NCBI RefSeq assembly: GCF_006829085.1
Contig: NZ_BJTC01000002.1
Coordinates: 124,001 to 188,000 of the forward strand
Direction: 5' to 3'
Source of the DNA: Chryseobacterium sp. ON_d1
GTDB lineage: Bacteria > Bacteroidota > Bacteroidia > Flavobacteriales > Weeksellaceae
DNA: 64,000 nucleotides
Within the stretch, counting starts at the first letter, position 1. The number at the start of each line of letters is the position of its first letter. Shown here one piece after another: positions 53,151 to 63,632 of the stretch. The translations under genes and the position numbers were made by a program. The notes under the pieces are model-generated. The model was not told where the DNA came from and made no database searches. It saw only the letters and a program-made list of their open reading frames with translations.

Positions 53151-56100
53151 TTATCGGTTCTTGATCAGAAGCCATCCGTTGTAGATTCTTCCATCAGAAA
53201 CTTTTATGGTATACCAGTAATTTCCGGTAGAAATAGGCTGGGAATCATATTTTCCGTCCCATTGGAAAGGTCTGTGTTTAATGGTTTCCTTATAGATTAC
53301 TGCACCCCTTCGGTCATATAAACTGATTTCCGTTCCCGGATAGTTTTCTAATCCTGCGATTCTCCAGGTGTCATTAATTCCATCACCGTTAGGACTTATT
53401 GCATTAGGAATATTGAAAATTGAGAAGTTTTTCTGTCCAATAATACATCCGGATTTTGTTCTTACATACACCGTATATTCTCCCATGTTCAAATGAGTGA
53501 AGATATTAGAATCCTGCCATGTAAAATTATCTAAAGAAAACTCATAGTTTCCGCCCTGTGAAAGCATAACTGTAGCTGTATTGTTCGTAATATTCACAGA
53601 AACAATATGGGCTAAAACGGAGTAACTCACCTGAGCAGAGCTTGTGTTTTCACATCCAAAGATATTAGTCACTTTCACAGTATAAGTTCCCGGAGTGGTT
53701 ACGGTGATTGTAGGGGTTGTTGCTCCTGTATTCCACTCATAAGATTTAAATCCAGGTCCTGCATCCAGAATTACAGATTTTCCTTCGCAGAAATCAAGCT
53801 TATCAGGAAGCTGAACAAAAGGTTTTGGATTAAGGGTAAGGTTTAATCTTATCACCTTAAAACATCCGTCAGGAGTGGTTACTTTTACAAGAATGAGTGT
53901 TGTTCCTACGTTTAAAATATAGGCTGAGAGATTGGATATAGCATTTCCTGCAGCATCTGTGTAAGTGAAAATATAAGAACCCGGGCTATTAATAATACTT
54001 CCTTCATAAGAGTGAAGATTAATGATCATAAAATTTGAAGTTGTAGTATTACACTGTACCTGTGTAATATCTTTTGCAGGCACATTATCTGTGGATAGAG
54101 TTACTGTAATCGCCAGTTTTTCAGATTCACAATTGTTTAATGTCTGCGTTACAAAATACGTTTGTCCATTGACAAGAAGTGTTGTCATTGGGATCACATT
54201 TCCTGCAGCATCATAAAATTTAAGTGAAGTTCCTGTTACGACAATTTTTTCCAGGGTAGGGTTGGCCGAAGCACAGAAATCCTGATTCGCATTTGCTGTC
54301 GGTTTAGCAGTTGTATTTACTGTTGCCTGGATAGCAGTTTTATTACTTTCACACCCGTTAATGGTCTTAGATGCATAATACGTCTGCCCATTGATAAGAG
54401 CAGTTGTTGATGGCAGAATATTTCCTGCAGCATCATACCATTTGATATTCTGGCCTGTGATCTGAATGTCAGAGATCTTTGGATTATTGGTGGCACAGAA
54501 GGTTTGTTGGGTGTTTGTGGTTGTTGGAACAGCAGGAGAGACTACAATTATATTCTGATTTTGAGTCACAGTATTTCCGTTTCCATCGTTATAGGTCCAA
54601 TGGATGATATAGTTTCCTGGGATGGAATAGGATAAAGGATCTGTTGTTGTTGCTGTAACAGTTCCTGCACAGTTATCTGTTGCAGTAGGAAACCCCGTAA
54701 TTGTCGTATGACAGTCCCCTGTAATATCAGCCAGAGTAGTAATATTGGGAATAGGAGCGATATTGTCACCCACAACAACGTTTACTGTGAAAGTACCATC
54801 ACAGGCGCCGGATCCTGAGACCTGGCATGTATATGCACCGGCATTGGCTGCTGTTGCATTGGGTATTGTTGGGTTTTGCTGATTGGAAGTAAAACCATTA
54901 GGCCCTGTCCAGTTATATATTGTTCCTCCTGTCGCGCTCAGCTGAAGCATACCGTTAGGGCATACGGGAGAATTAGACGTCACAACAGCAGTTGAAGTGC
55001 AGTCCTGAAACTTAGCGATAAAAATGTCGTTTCCGCCTCCTGGTGATTGTTGAAAAGTTCCTGGTGTAGCAATGCCGGAGGTATTTCCGCCTGACATTCC
55101 GGCAAGGTAAATAGCGCCGTCATTATCTTTTGTAACTTCACTTTGTTGTGTGGCTCCATTTCCGGTATAATAAGTTCCCCATTCTTTTACATCATTCTGG
55201 TTATATTTAATTAGGAATGAAGAAATATACATTGCAGGTATTCCCATATAGGCTCCTGGGGTTGATATGTCTGGTTGTCCGCTTGAATGCAGTCCGGTAA
55301 AGAAAACGTTTCCGGAAACGTCGGGATATGCTAATAGCTGGGGTTCACCTGTGAAATTGAAATAATTTTTTGTAATAGTATTGTTGGCCAGGTTTACCCT
55401 CCAGATGCCGGGTTGTCCCAAAGGAAAAGCGGACGTAGAATATTTCCCTGGCAAAATTAGAGTATTATTTACAATCCTTGCTTTCCATATAAGTTCTGAT
55501 CCTGCATTGCCATAATAGCTTGAACGCAGGATGGTATTGCCTGATTTTGAAAGCTGTATATAGAGTCCGTCTGATTCACCGCCTTTTACAGGTTGAAAAG
55601 CATTAACCATAGGAATTGTTGAAGATTGCGTAGCACCAATGATTTCAAGATTGTTATTCGAAGAGAAAATCTGAAAAACTGAAGTGGAACCATCGCTGCT
55701 CCCCAAATAAGTTGCCCAGTCAACACTACCGCTTGTTGAATTTAAAGATGCTAAAATTCCATCTGTGTATCCGATAGGAGTAGACTTTGCAGGTTGCATA
55801 GCGTTAACAGTAGGGAAATCAGCGCTAAAGGAATGCCCTCCAATATAGACGTGGTTTTGATTATACGAAACTGAATAAAGCTCACTTTGTCTGGTAGAAA
55901 CGAACTCTTTTTGAAAAGCAAGGCCGCCATTACTATTAAATTTTACTAAAATAATATTTTCATTATATGGCCCTCTCTGAACTCTTCCTCCAGCATAAAT
56001 GTTAAAGCTTTCATCAAAATCTACATCGCCAAAAACATCTGTCATTCCAAAGCCATAATAAGTTCCCCAAAGTTTTTGCCCATTTTTTGTGAGTTTCATC

Positions 56101-57059
56101 AGAAATGCATCAAGTCCGCCGGCAACATTTTGCTGATAAGTTCCGCTAGTAGCAAAGTTTGTCGTACTATTTGTGGTTCCAAATAAATAACCGGTACTCT
56201 CAATATCTGTTTTGATCCTGCCATAATCATCACCAAATCCTCCCGCATAGCTTCCCCATATTCTTGTGGGTACAGGATCTATAATCATTATTTTATCAGA
56301 AGTATTTAATGGGGTGTTAAACCCGAAAGTCTGATCACCAAGATCTTTAAAAGAAACATCAATGCTTGTTTTTGTATTTCCCAAAATCCAGCTGTTAGGA
56401 ATATTTTCGTGCATTTCCCCAAAACGAACATTCATAGCTAGTTTTCCATCTTTTATCAAAGTAGGGGCACCGTTAAATTTCATTTTAATATCTGAAATTT
56501 TTCCACCAGGATTGATGATGAAGTTATATTCAATGGGTTTTAATGTATCATTGGGTTTGAAGAATACCAAATCAATATGAGGATATATATTCTTATAGAT
56601 GATTTTTTGATATCGGTGAACATTCGTAATACCTTTTGAGTTTTCCGGTAGATTATAATAATTTTCGTAATCAGGTGATTTCCCTTCAGGTAAAATAGTA
56701 ACTTTTTTATTTGAATTGATAAGCTCAATGTCTATTCTGTGAATCAATTTTTCATAAATGTACTGATCTATATCAGATGGCGTTGGAGTTGGAACTGTAT
56801 TTTTTGTTTTTTTTGAAAAATCAGGATTTAAGGTTTTCTTAGTTTCATAAATATCATAAGAAAAACCATTAGAACGCAGCTGTACATTCAGGCCATTAGA
56901 GTGAAAAAGATATTTCACATCATTATTTTCTTTGCCATTCTGATCTATAATTTGCCCCCTGTTTTCATAAAAGTGATAGAAATTGTTTTTAGAAATCTTC
57001 TTCTGTGAAAATAGAAGTGCTATGCTCAAAATGGAGAACAGCGAAAGAATTTTCTTCAT
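53151..57059 (-). CDS. Giant T9SS cargo protein with gliding-motility C-terminal domain
   Basis: A 1302-residue secreted surface protein (signal MKKILSLFSILSIALLFSQ). The N-terminal region with ENRGQIIDQNGK matches the domain often paired with SBBP-type beta-propellers; residues about 260-690 carry repeated propeller blades with G-x-D-x-F-L/I-x-K motifs. Then come Ig-like (about 695-760), HYR-like (765-840) and tandem Ig-like modules with repeated FYDAAGN and NGQTY segments. The end, ISPNGDGINDTWRI followed by TGNYWYTIKVSDGR, is the CHU_C type B sorting domain for type IX secretion. No T9SS genes are present in the window. Role in adhesion is inferred. Confidence 0.88.
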   Translation of the reverse strand: MKKILSLFSILSIALLFSQKKISKNNFYHFYENRGQIIDQNGKENNDVKYLFHSNGLNVQLRSNGFSYDIYETKKTLNPDFSKKTKNTVPTPTPSDIDQYIYEKLIHRIDIELINSNKKVTILPEGKSPDYENYYNLPENSKGITNVHRYQKIIYKNIYPHIDLVFFKPNDTLKPIEYNFIINPGGKISDIKMKFNGAPTLIKDGKLAMNVRFGEMHENIPNSWILGNTKTSIDVSFKDLGDQTFGFNTPLNTSDKIMIIDPVPTRIWGSYAGGFGDDYGRIKTDIESTGYLFGTTNSTTNFATSGTYQQNVAGGLDAFLMKLTKNGQKLWGTYYGFGMTDVFGDVDFDESFNIYAGGRVQRGPYNENIILVKFNSNGGLAFQKEFVSTRQSELYSVSYNQNHVYIGGHSFSADFPTVNAMQPAKSTPIGYTDGILASLNSTSGSVDWATYLGSSDGSTSVFQIFSSNNNLEIIGATQSSTIPMVNAFQPVKGGESDGLYIQLSKSGNTILRSSYYGNAGSELIWKARIVNNTLILPGKYSTSAFPLGQPGIWRVNLANNTITKNYFNFTGEPQLLAYPDVSGNVFFTGLHSSGQPDISTPGAYMGIPAMYISSFLIKYNQNDVKEWGTYYTGNGATQQSEVTKDNDGAIYLAGMSGGNTSGIATPGTFQQSPGGGNDIFIAKFQDCTSTAVVTSNSPVCPNGMLQLSATGGTIYNWTGPNGFTSNQQNPTIPNATAANAGAYTCQVSGSGACDGTFTVNVVVGDNIAPIPNITTLADITGDCHTTITGFPTATDNCAGTVTATTTDPLSYSIPGNYIIHWTYNDGNGNTVTQNQNIIVVSPAVPTTTNTQQTFCATNNPKISDIQITGQNIKWYDAAGNILPSTTALINGQTYYASKTINGCESNKTAIQATVNTTAKPTANANQDFCASANPTLEKIVVTGTSLKFYDAAGNVIPMTTLLVNGQTYFVTQTLNNCESEKLAITVTLSTDNVPAKDITQVQCNTTTSNFMIINLHSYEGSIINSPGSYIFTYTDAAGNAISNLSAYILNVGTTLILVKVTTPDGCFKVIRLNLTLNPKPFVQLPDKLDFCEGKSVILDAGPGFKSYEWNTGATTPTITVTTPGTYTVKVTNIFGCENTSSAQVSYSVLAHIVSVNITNNTATVMLSQGGNYEFSLDNFTWQDSNIFTHLNMGEYTVYVRTKSGCIIGQKNFSIFNIPNAISPNGDGINDTWRIAGLENYPGTEISLYDRRGAVIYKETIKHRPFQWDGKYDSQPISTGNYWYTIKVSDGRIYNGWLLIKNR

Positions 57060-57160
57060 CGGTTATTAATTTTTGCGGCAAAGATATAAAAATAGACTTC
57101 TTGTTAAATAATAAGTAATCGTAAACTTTGATGCAGGAATATGACGGATGTCATAACTTT

Positions 57161-57235
57161 TTTGTTTAATTTTTTTGTTTAACAATTTTGTCAAAAATAA
57201 TTTTTAATATAAATTTGCACAAATTTGTTTAACAA
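57161..57235 (+). promoter_or_regulatory. TetR-gene promoter with repeated operator candidates
   Basis: Promoter: TTTG (57187-57190), a 19 bp spacer and TAAATTTG (57210-57217). The 12-base sequence TTTGTTTAACAA occurs at 57174-57185 and 57224-57235, exactly 50 bp apart; the truncated TTTGTTTAA is at 57161-57169. The copies bracket the promoter and the last one abuts the ATG at 57238. Confidence 0.7.
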
Positions 57236-57237
57236 AA

Positions 57238-57831
57238 ATGTCAAATCAAGCAAAAAAAGACCAAACACAGGAATTGATCAAGGAGACAGCGAAGAATTTG
57301 TTCTTTGTGAAAGGAAAATTTGATGCTACTACGCAGGAGATCGCAGATGAAGCAGGAGTGAACAGGACCCTTATTAATTATTATTTCCGTTCGAGGGATA
57401 AGCTTATTCAGATCATCTTTGATGAAGCACAAAGAGTAGAACAGGAAAAGTCGAAGATTATTCAGGATTCTGATCTGCCTTTTAAAGAAAAGATCGGTAA
57501 ATTCATAGAAAGCAGTCTTTCTACAAGTCTTCAGTATCCGTATCTGGAAACCTATATTGTATCACAGATTAATAAAGGGACTGGCCATCACAGGGAAATT
57601 GAGGAAGATATCCTGAATGAAATGTATCGTGATATCGAAAAAGAAATGGAGTTGGGAAATATAGAAAAAATGGAACCGGTTCAGTTCATTCTGAATATGG
57701 TCTCACTGTTGGTATTTCCAAGTGCTATACGCCCATTATTGATGGAGAATCTGTTAATTAATGATGAGGAATATGATAGGATTATTTCTGAACGAAAAGA
57801 GATTATTATCAATATGTTGTTTAAAAACTAA
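57238..57831 (+). CDS. TetR/AcrR family transcriptional regulator
   Basis: A 197-residue repressor. The N-terminal helix-turn-helix shows FDATTQEIADEAGVNRTLINYYFRSR (split) at about 28-52, the signature TetR pattern. The C-terminal ligand-binding helices hold residues about 70-197. It precedes the RND efflux operon by 86 bp, with no promoter motif between, so it is probably the first gene of that transcript. Repeated TTTGTTTAACAA sites at the promoter suggest autorepression, with the efflux operon co-controlled. The inducer is unknown. Confidence 0.9.
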   Translation: MSNQAKKDQTQELIKETAKNLFFVKGKFDATTQEIADEAGVNRTLINYYFRSRDKLIQIIFDEAQRVEQEKSKIIQDSDLPFKEKIGKFIESSLSTSLQYPYLETYIVSQINKGTGHHREIEEDILNEMYRDIEKEMELGNIEKMEPVQFILNMVSLLVFPSAIRPLLMENLLINDEEYDRIISERKEIIINMLFKN

Positions 57832-57916
57832 AAAAACTAAAGTATTTCTGATAGTGATTCGTCAAATAGAAATAAATAATGAATGATTAAATAAAAAATA
57901 AACGAAGTATAAAATT

Positions 57917-59284
57917 ATGAATAGAAAACGTATAACTGCTACAAAGCTAAAAATTGGGATAGCTTCAGCATTTATGATTTTCGGCTTTTCATTGGTGTCC
58001 GCCCAGCAGCAGGTTTCCCTGCAGGAAGCAATCAAACAGGCACTCCAGAATAAGGCAGAAGCTAAGAAAGCTGCTTTACAGGTTAAAAAAGCCGAATACA
58101 AGATTGATGAAGCCAGGGCTGGTGCTTTGCCCCAGATCAGTGCAACAATAAGCAATACTTACAATCCTATTTTACAGAAATCTGTTCTTCCCGGAGAGGT
58201 TTTGGGAAGACCAGGAGAGCTTATTCCGGTTGCTTTTGGAACAAAATGGCAATCTGTAAATGTAGTAACACTTAATCAGAATATATTTGATCAGAGAGTT
58301 TTCATCGGTCTTAAGGCGGCAAAATCAACAAGAGAATTTTATCTTTTAAATTCCGAATTGACAAATGAACAGATCATTGAAAATGTTGCTACAGCTTACT
58401 ATCAGGTATTTGTTCAGGAGGAGAATCTTAAAACGGTAGAAGAAAGCTATGCTAATACAGAAAGGGTAAGGAATGTAATCAAAAGTTTGGTGGATAATGG
58501 CTTGGCAAAGCCAATCGATTTGGACCGTACCAACGTTCAGCTTACCAATATAGGTTCTAATAAGCAACAACTGATCAATGCTGTTGAGGTTTCAAAGAAT
58601 TCATTGAAGTTTTATATGGGAGTTCCCATTGATACGGCTATTGAGCTTGAAGAGAAAACAATTGTACCGAATCCTCAATTGCTGGATACCAATGTGAATC
58701 TGGAGACCCGATCTGAATTAAAAGTTTTAAATAAACAAAAAGAACTTCTGGAATATAATAAAAAGGCAACAATTGCCAATCTTTACCCTACTGTAGGCCT
58801 TTCTGCCAACTATGGCTGGCAGGGTTTAGGAAATAAATTTCCTTATACTTCAGGATCAAGCCAGGGCACCAATTGGGGAGATTATGCTTCTGTTGGGCTG
58901 GCAATTAAAATTCCGATTTTTATGGGAGGATCTACTAAAGCCCAGATTCAACAGTCTGAAATTGACATCCAGGATTTAGATCAGGATATCCAAAATAAAA
59001 AACTGAACCTAAGCTTAGATTATAAAAATGCAATTTCCAATATGGAAAATGCAATCATCAATATTCAGAGCATGAAAGATAATGTGGACCTGGCAGAAAA
59101 AGTGCAGAAAAATACCCAGTCTAACTATCAGTATGGTTTAGCAACACTTACTGAAGTATTGGATACTGAAAACGCTCTTACACAGGCCAAACAGAATTAT
59201 GCAAATGCATTGCTGGATTATAAGCAGGCTGAAATTAAGGTCATCAAAGCAAAAGGAGAGTTAAACACATTACAAAACCCATAA
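57917..59284 (+). CDS. TolC family outer membrane efflux protein
   Basis: A 455-residue exported outer-membrane factor. From its ATG the signal region is long and ends near VSAQQQ. It shows the two OEP repeats, each with a pair of coiled helices and beta-barrel turns (LGLSANYGWQGL-type segment at about 295-305). It forms a trimeric channel coupled to the adaptor and pump encoded 6 and 7 bp on. Lipobox is absent. The order is outer-membrane factor, adaptor, pump. Confidence 0.9.
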   Translation: MNRKRITATKLKIGIASAFMIFGFSLVSAQQQVSLQEAIKQALQNKAEAKKAALQVKKAEYKIDEARAGALPQISATISNTYNPILQKSVLPGEVLGRPGELIPVAFGTKWQSVNVVTLNQNIFDQRVFIGLKAAKSTREFYLLNSELTNEQIIENVATAYYQVFVQEENLKTVEESYANTERVRNVIKSLVDNGLAKPIDLDRTNVQLTNIGSNKQQLINAVEVSKNSLKFYMGVPIDTAIELEEKTIVPNPQLLDTNVNLETRSELKVLNKQKELLEYNKKATIANLYPTVGLSANYGWQGLGNKFPYTSGSSQGTNWGDYASVGLAIKIPIFMGGSTKAQIQQSEIDIQDLDQDIQNKKLNLSLDYKNAISNMENAIINIQSMKDNVDLAEKVQKNTQSNYQYGLATLTEVLDTENALTQAKQNYANALLDYKQAEIKVIKAKGELNTLQNP

Positions 59285-59290
59285 TAAACA

Positions 59291-60352
59291 ATGAAAAAAA
59301 CTTTAATATATATCATCGTAGCAGCTGTACTGGTAGGTTTGGCCGCTTATAAGATTGCAGGTAACAAAGAAAAGCAGACTCAGGAAGTGAAAGAGGTTGC
59401 CAAGCAGGTAGATAAAATCAACGTTAATATTGTAACCGTTACAAGAGAAAATATTGATACAGACTACTCAGCTAACGGAACTTTCATTCCTAAGCAGGAA
59501 ATGAACCAGTCTTCGGAGATCTCAGGACGTATCGTAAACGTTTTGGTAAAAGAAGGTTCAAGAGTAGGTGCAGGCCAGGTTCTGGCAACCATCAAAAGAG
59601 ATGCTATCGAAGTAGATGTTACCCAGGCTCAGAATAACCTGCAGAATGCTATTATTGATAACCAGCGCTATGAAAACGCATACAAAACAGGCGGAGTTAC
59701 AAAACAACAGCTTGATAACTCAAGATTACAGCTTAAGAATGCTCAGGCTGCAGTAAAAGCTCAGGGTGTAAAAGTAAATGATACAAGCATCCGTGCAGGA
59801 ATCAGCGGTACGATTAACAAGAAAATGGTTGAGCCGGGAACCGTTGTTTCACCGGGGACAGCAATGTTTGAAATTGTTAATATCAACAGCTTAAAACTTT
59901 CTGTTTTAGTAGATGAAAGCCAGATCGGAAAAATTCAGTTAGGTCAGGAAGTTCCTATTAAAGTAAACGTTTTACCTGAAGATTCCTTCGTAGGAAGAAT
60001 TACATTTATTGCTCCTAAGAGTGATGCTTCTTTGAATTTCCCTGTTGAAATCGAAGTTCAGAACAAAGGGAACCTTAAAGCCGGTATGTATGCAACGGCT
60101 AAATTCAGTACCAACAACGGTGCAGAAACTCAGAATATGCTGACCGTTCCTGCCGAAGCGTTTGTAAATGGAGTAAGCTCAGGACAATTATTCGTTGTTC
60201 AGAATGGTGTTGCAAAATTGATCAAAGTAACCATCGGAAAAGTTTACGGAGATAAAGTTCAGGTTTTAAGTGGATTGAATGGTGGAGAGCAGGTGGTAAC
60301 CAGTGGACAGATCAACCTGGACAACGGATCTAAAGTAAACATTATAAAGTAG
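59291..60352 (+). CDS. RND efflux periplasmic adaptor
   Basis: A 353-residue HlyD/AcrA-type membrane fusion protein. An uncleaved N-terminal helix (MKKTLIYIIVAAVLVGLAAY) anchors it. The lipoyl halves are at VKEGSRVGAGQVLATI and SGTINKKMVEPGTVVSPG, flanking a short alpha-hairpin (TQAQNNLQNAI and onward); a beta-barrel and C-terminal membrane-proximal domain follow (GGEQVVTSGQINLDNGSKV). It links the inner-membrane RND pump to the TolC-like channel. Gaps to neighbours are 6 and 7 bp. Confidence 0.92.
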   Translation: MKKTLIYIIVAAVLVGLAAYKIAGNKEKQTQEVKEVAKQVDKINVNIVTVTRENIDTDYSANGTFIPKQEMNQSSEISGRIVNVLVKEGSRVGAGQVLATIKRDAIEVDVTQAQNNLQNAIIDNQRYENAYKTGGVTKQQLDNSRLQLKNAQAAVKAQGVKVNDTSIRAGISGTINKKMVEPGTVVSPGTAMFEIVNINSLKLSVLVDESQIGKIQLGQEVPIKVNVLPEDSFVGRITFIAPKSDASLNFPVEIEVQNKGNLKAGMYATAKFSTNNGAETQNMLTVPAEAFVNGVSSGQLFVVQNGVAKLIKVTIGKVYGDKVQVLSGLNGGEQVVTSGQINLDNGSKVNIIK

Positions 60353-60359
60353 AACGTTT

Positions 60360-63300
60360 ATGAAGTTAGCAGAAATATCGATTAAAAGACCCTCGCTGGT
60401 AATTGTATTATTTACAATTCTGACGCTGGGAGGTATCCTGAGTTATACGCTCATGGGATACGAATTGATTCCGAAGTTTGAAACCAATATGGTAACGATT
60501 TCTACGGTGTATCCTGGAGCTTCACCTGCAGAGGTGGAAACATCCGTGACCCGAAAGATTGAAGATGCCGTAGGTTCCCTGGAAAACGTTAAAAAAGTAG
60601 AATCTTCTTCATACGAAAGTCTATCTGTAATCATGGTTCAGCTTAATGATGGTGCTGATGTAGACTATGCCCTGAACGATGCTCAGAGAAAGGTAAATGC
60701 CATTCTTGCAGATCTTCCGGATGATGTGAAAGCACCTTCTCTGAATAAATTCTCCTTAGATGATTTACCGATTATCACCATGAGTATTTCATCTGATAAA
60801 CTGAATAGTAAGGATCTTTATGACTTATTAGATAAAAAGATTGAACCTATTTTCTCCCGTGTAAACGGTGTGGCTCAGGTTGATCTTGTGGGTGGACAGG
60901 AGAGAGAAATTCAGGTGAATCTTGATGAGAAAAAATTACAGGGGTACGGGCTTTCAATAGGAGACGTACAACAGTCAATCCTATCATCAAACCTTGACTT
61001 CCCTACAGGGAGTCTGAAAACAAGAACTACAAAATCTACGATCAGATTATCTGGTAAATATAAATCGGTTGCGGAAATGAATAATCTGGTAGTTTCCAAT
61101 AAAAACGGAGCCCAGGTACGTTTATCTGATATCGCCACTGTTTTTGACTCTCAGAAAGATGTGGAAAAAGTAGCTAGATTCAATCAGTTTCCGACCATCC
61201 TGATGCAGGTTAAAAAACAATCTGATGCGAATGCGGTATCAGTATCTGAAAGTGTTCAGAAAACCATTAAAACAGTAGAGGAGGCTTATAAAGTTCAGGG
61301 TGTAAAAGTAAAAGTAGTAAACGATACAACAGACTTTACCCTTGAATCTGCAAACCACGTTATTTTCGACTTATTCCTGGCGATTATTCTCGTGGCAATT
61401 GTAATGCTATTATTCCTTCACAGTATCAGAAACGCATTTATTGTAATGGTTTCTATCCCGGCTTCACTGGTAGCGGCGTTTATTGGAATGAACCTGATGG
61501 GATATACCCTGAACCTGATGAGCTTACTGGGGCTGTCGCTCGTGGTAGGTATCCTGGTGGATGATGCGATCGTGGTACTGGAAAACATTTACCGTCACAT
61601 GGAGATGGGGAAAAGTAAAATCAGAGCGGCTTATGACGGAGCTTCGGAGATCGGATTTACCGTTGCTGCGATTACATTGGTAATTGTCGTAGTATTCTTG
61701 CCAATTGCAATGAGTTCAGGTTTGGTTGCCAATATTCTTGGACAGTTCTGTGTTACTGTAGTTATTGCAACATTGTTATCATTATTAGCTTCATTTACCA
61801 TTATCCCCTGGTTATCATCAAGATTCGGTAAGCTGGAACATTTGACAGGGAAAAACTGGTTTGAAAAATTCATTCTTTGGTTTGAAGGCTTAATTGATAA
61901 GTTTACGCACTGGATTACTGGTATCCTTGAATGGTGTCTTAAAACCACATTAAGAAGAATTTCAACTGTAGTGATCACATTCATTATTTTATTGAGTTCA
62001 TTCATGCTGGTAGCATTCGGATTCATTGGAGGTGAATTCTTCCCGCCAATCGACCGTGGTCAGTTCCTGGTACAAATGGAGCTGTCAAAAGATGCCACTG
62101 TTGAAAAAACAAACCAATTGACATTAGATGTTGAGAAGTTTCTGAGAAATGATAAAGATGTTGTAGACCTTATTACAACAGTTGGACAGCAGTCGACAGG
62201 TTTTGGTGGTGCTCAGGCAACAACTTACCAGTCTGAGGTTCAGGTGAACTTAACTGATAAATCTGAACGTTCTGAAAGTACCAATATCAAAGCTGCGAAA
62301 ATAAAAAGACAGCTGGAAGAGAAATTCACAGGAGTTGAATTCAAAACAGCTCCAATCGGTATTTTAGGTGCTGAGAATGCTCCAATCGAAATGGTAGTAA
62401 CAGGTCCGGATAATGCAACCGCAGTAAAAGAAGCAACAAGAATCTTGGAGCTATTGAAAAAGGTACCTGGAGCTGTAGATGCTGAATTATCAACAGATAC
62501 GGGTAGCCCGGAAGTTCAGGTAAGTATTGACAGAGATAAAATGGCTTCTTTGGGGCTAAATCTTTCAAGTGTAGGACAGACCATGCAGACTGCATTCAAC
62601 GGAAATACTGATGGTAAGTTCAGAGCCGGAGAATATGAATATGATATCAATATCCGTTTCGGAGATGTGAACAGACAATCTATTGATGATGTTAAAAACC
62701 TTATGTTTACAAACCCTCAGGGACAGCAGGTTCGTCTGAGTCAGTTTGCCGATGTGAAAATGGGGTCAGGACCAAGCTTACTGGAACGTAGAGATAAATC
62801 TCCTTCTGTAAAAGTAAGAGCGAAAGCAGTAGGTAGACCAGTAGGGGATGTGGCTAATGAATGGGCAGACCAGTTCATGAAGAGCGACAAAAAACCTGTA
62901 GGAGTTGATTATATCTGGAGTGGTGATATGGAGAACCAACAGGAAGGTTTCGGTACCTTAGGAATTGCTTTACTGGCAGCTATCGTATTGGTATACCTGG
63001 TAATGGTTTCACTGTATGACAGTTTCGTATATCCTTTTGTAGTATTGTTCTCAATTCCGTTAGCGATGATCGGGGTAATGGTGATTCTTGCTTTAACAGC
63101 CAACTCACTGAATATCTTTACTATGTTGGGTATGATCATGTTGATTGGTCTGGTAGCGAAGAATGCAATCCTTATCGTTGACTTTACGAATGCGAGAAAA
63201 GCGGCAGGGGCCAATACTCACGATGCCCTGGTACAGGCTAACCACGCTCGTCTTCGTCCTATCCTGATGACTACCATTGCGATGATCTTTGGTATGTTAC

Positions 63301-63548
63301 CAATCGCATTGGCAAGTGGGGCAGGAGCAGAATTTAACAAAGGTCTTGCATGGGTAGTAATCGGTGGTTTGACATCATCACTATTCCTTACATTGATCAT
63401 TGTACCGGTAGTATATTCATTATTTGACTCTCTTTTAAGAAGAATGGGACAACATAAGAAAGTGGACTACGAAGCTGAAATGAAAGCAGATTATGTACAC
63501 AGAGAACTGAATGAAGACGGATTTACTCCTAAGCATTTGGATAAATAA
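60360..63548 (+). CDS. RND family efflux transporter, HAE type
   Basis: A 1062-residue proton-driven efflux permease with twelve TM helices and two large periplasmic loops. The N-terminus MKLAEISIKRPSLVIVLF and the TM4 pair Asp401/Asp402 in VGILVDDAIVVLENIYRHME mark the hydrophobe/amphiphile (HAE) group that exports drugs, detergents or dyes. The porter loop shows typical repeat symmetry, and the second half ends with GLAWVVIGGLTSSLFLTLIIVP (shortened). Substrate is unknown. It ends the TetR-controlled operon and a hairpin terminator follows at 63569. Confidence 0.94.
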   Translation: MKLAEISIKRPSLVIVLFTILTLGGILSYTLMGYELIPKFETNMVTISTVYPGASPAEVETSVTRKIEDAVGSLENVKKVESSSYESLSVIMVQLNDGADVDYALNDAQRKVNAILADLPDDVKAPSLNKFSLDDLPIITMSISSDKLNSKDLYDLLDKKIEPIFSRVNGVAQVDLVGGQEREIQVNLDEKKLQGYGLSIGDVQQSILSSNLDFPTGSLKTRTTKSTIRLSGKYKSVAEMNNLVVSNKNGAQVRLSDIATVFDSQKDVEKVARFNQFPTILMQVKKQSDANAVSVSESVQKTIKTVEEAYKVQGVKVKVVNDTTDFTLESANHVIFDLFLAIILVAIVMLLFLHSIRNAFIVMVSIPASLVAAFIGMNLMGYTLNLMSLLGLSLVVGILVDDAIVVLENIYRHMEMGKSKIRAAYDGASEIGFTVAAITLVIVVVFLPIAMSSGLVANILGQFCVTVVIATLLSLLASFTIIPWLSSRFGKLEHLTGKNWFEKFILWFEGLIDKFTHWITGILEWCLKTTLRRISTVVITFIILLSSFMLVAFGFIGGEFFPPIDRGQFLVQMELSKDATVEKTNQLTLDVEKFLRNDKDVVDLITTVGQQSTGFGGAQATTYQSEVQVNLTDKSERSESTNIKAAKIKRQLEEKFTGVEFKTAPIGILGAENAPIEMVVTGPDNATAVKEATRILELLKKVPGAVDAELSTDTGSPEVQVSIDRDKMASLGLNLSSVGQTMQTAFNGNTDGKFRAGEYEYDINIRFGDVNRQSIDDVKNLMFTNPQGQQVRLSQFADVKMGSGPSLLERRDKSPSVKVRAKAVGRPVGDVANEWADQFMKSDKKPVGVDYIWSGDMENQQEGFGTLGIALLAAIVLVYLVMVSLYDSFVYPFVVLFSIPLAMIGVMVILALTANSLNIFTMLGMIMLIGLVAKNAILIVDFTNARKAAGANTHDALVQANHARLRPILMTTIAMIFGMLPIALASGAGAEFNKGLAWVVIGGLTSSLFLTLIIVPVVYSLFDSLLRRMGQHKKVDYEAEMKADYVHRELNEDGFTPKHLDK

Positions 63549-63568
63549 ATTAAACCTTTAATTAATCT

Positions 63569-63600
63569 AAAAGCCGTATCATTTTTGATGCGGCTTTTTT
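63569..63600 (+). terminator. Terminator of the RND operon
   Basis: AAAAGCCGTATC (63569-63580) pairs with GATGCGGCTTTT (63587-63598) with one G:T wobble; T residues follow. Confidence 0.8.
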
Positions 63601-63632
63601 GTTGGTCAATGATGAAAGATTGATGTCATAGA

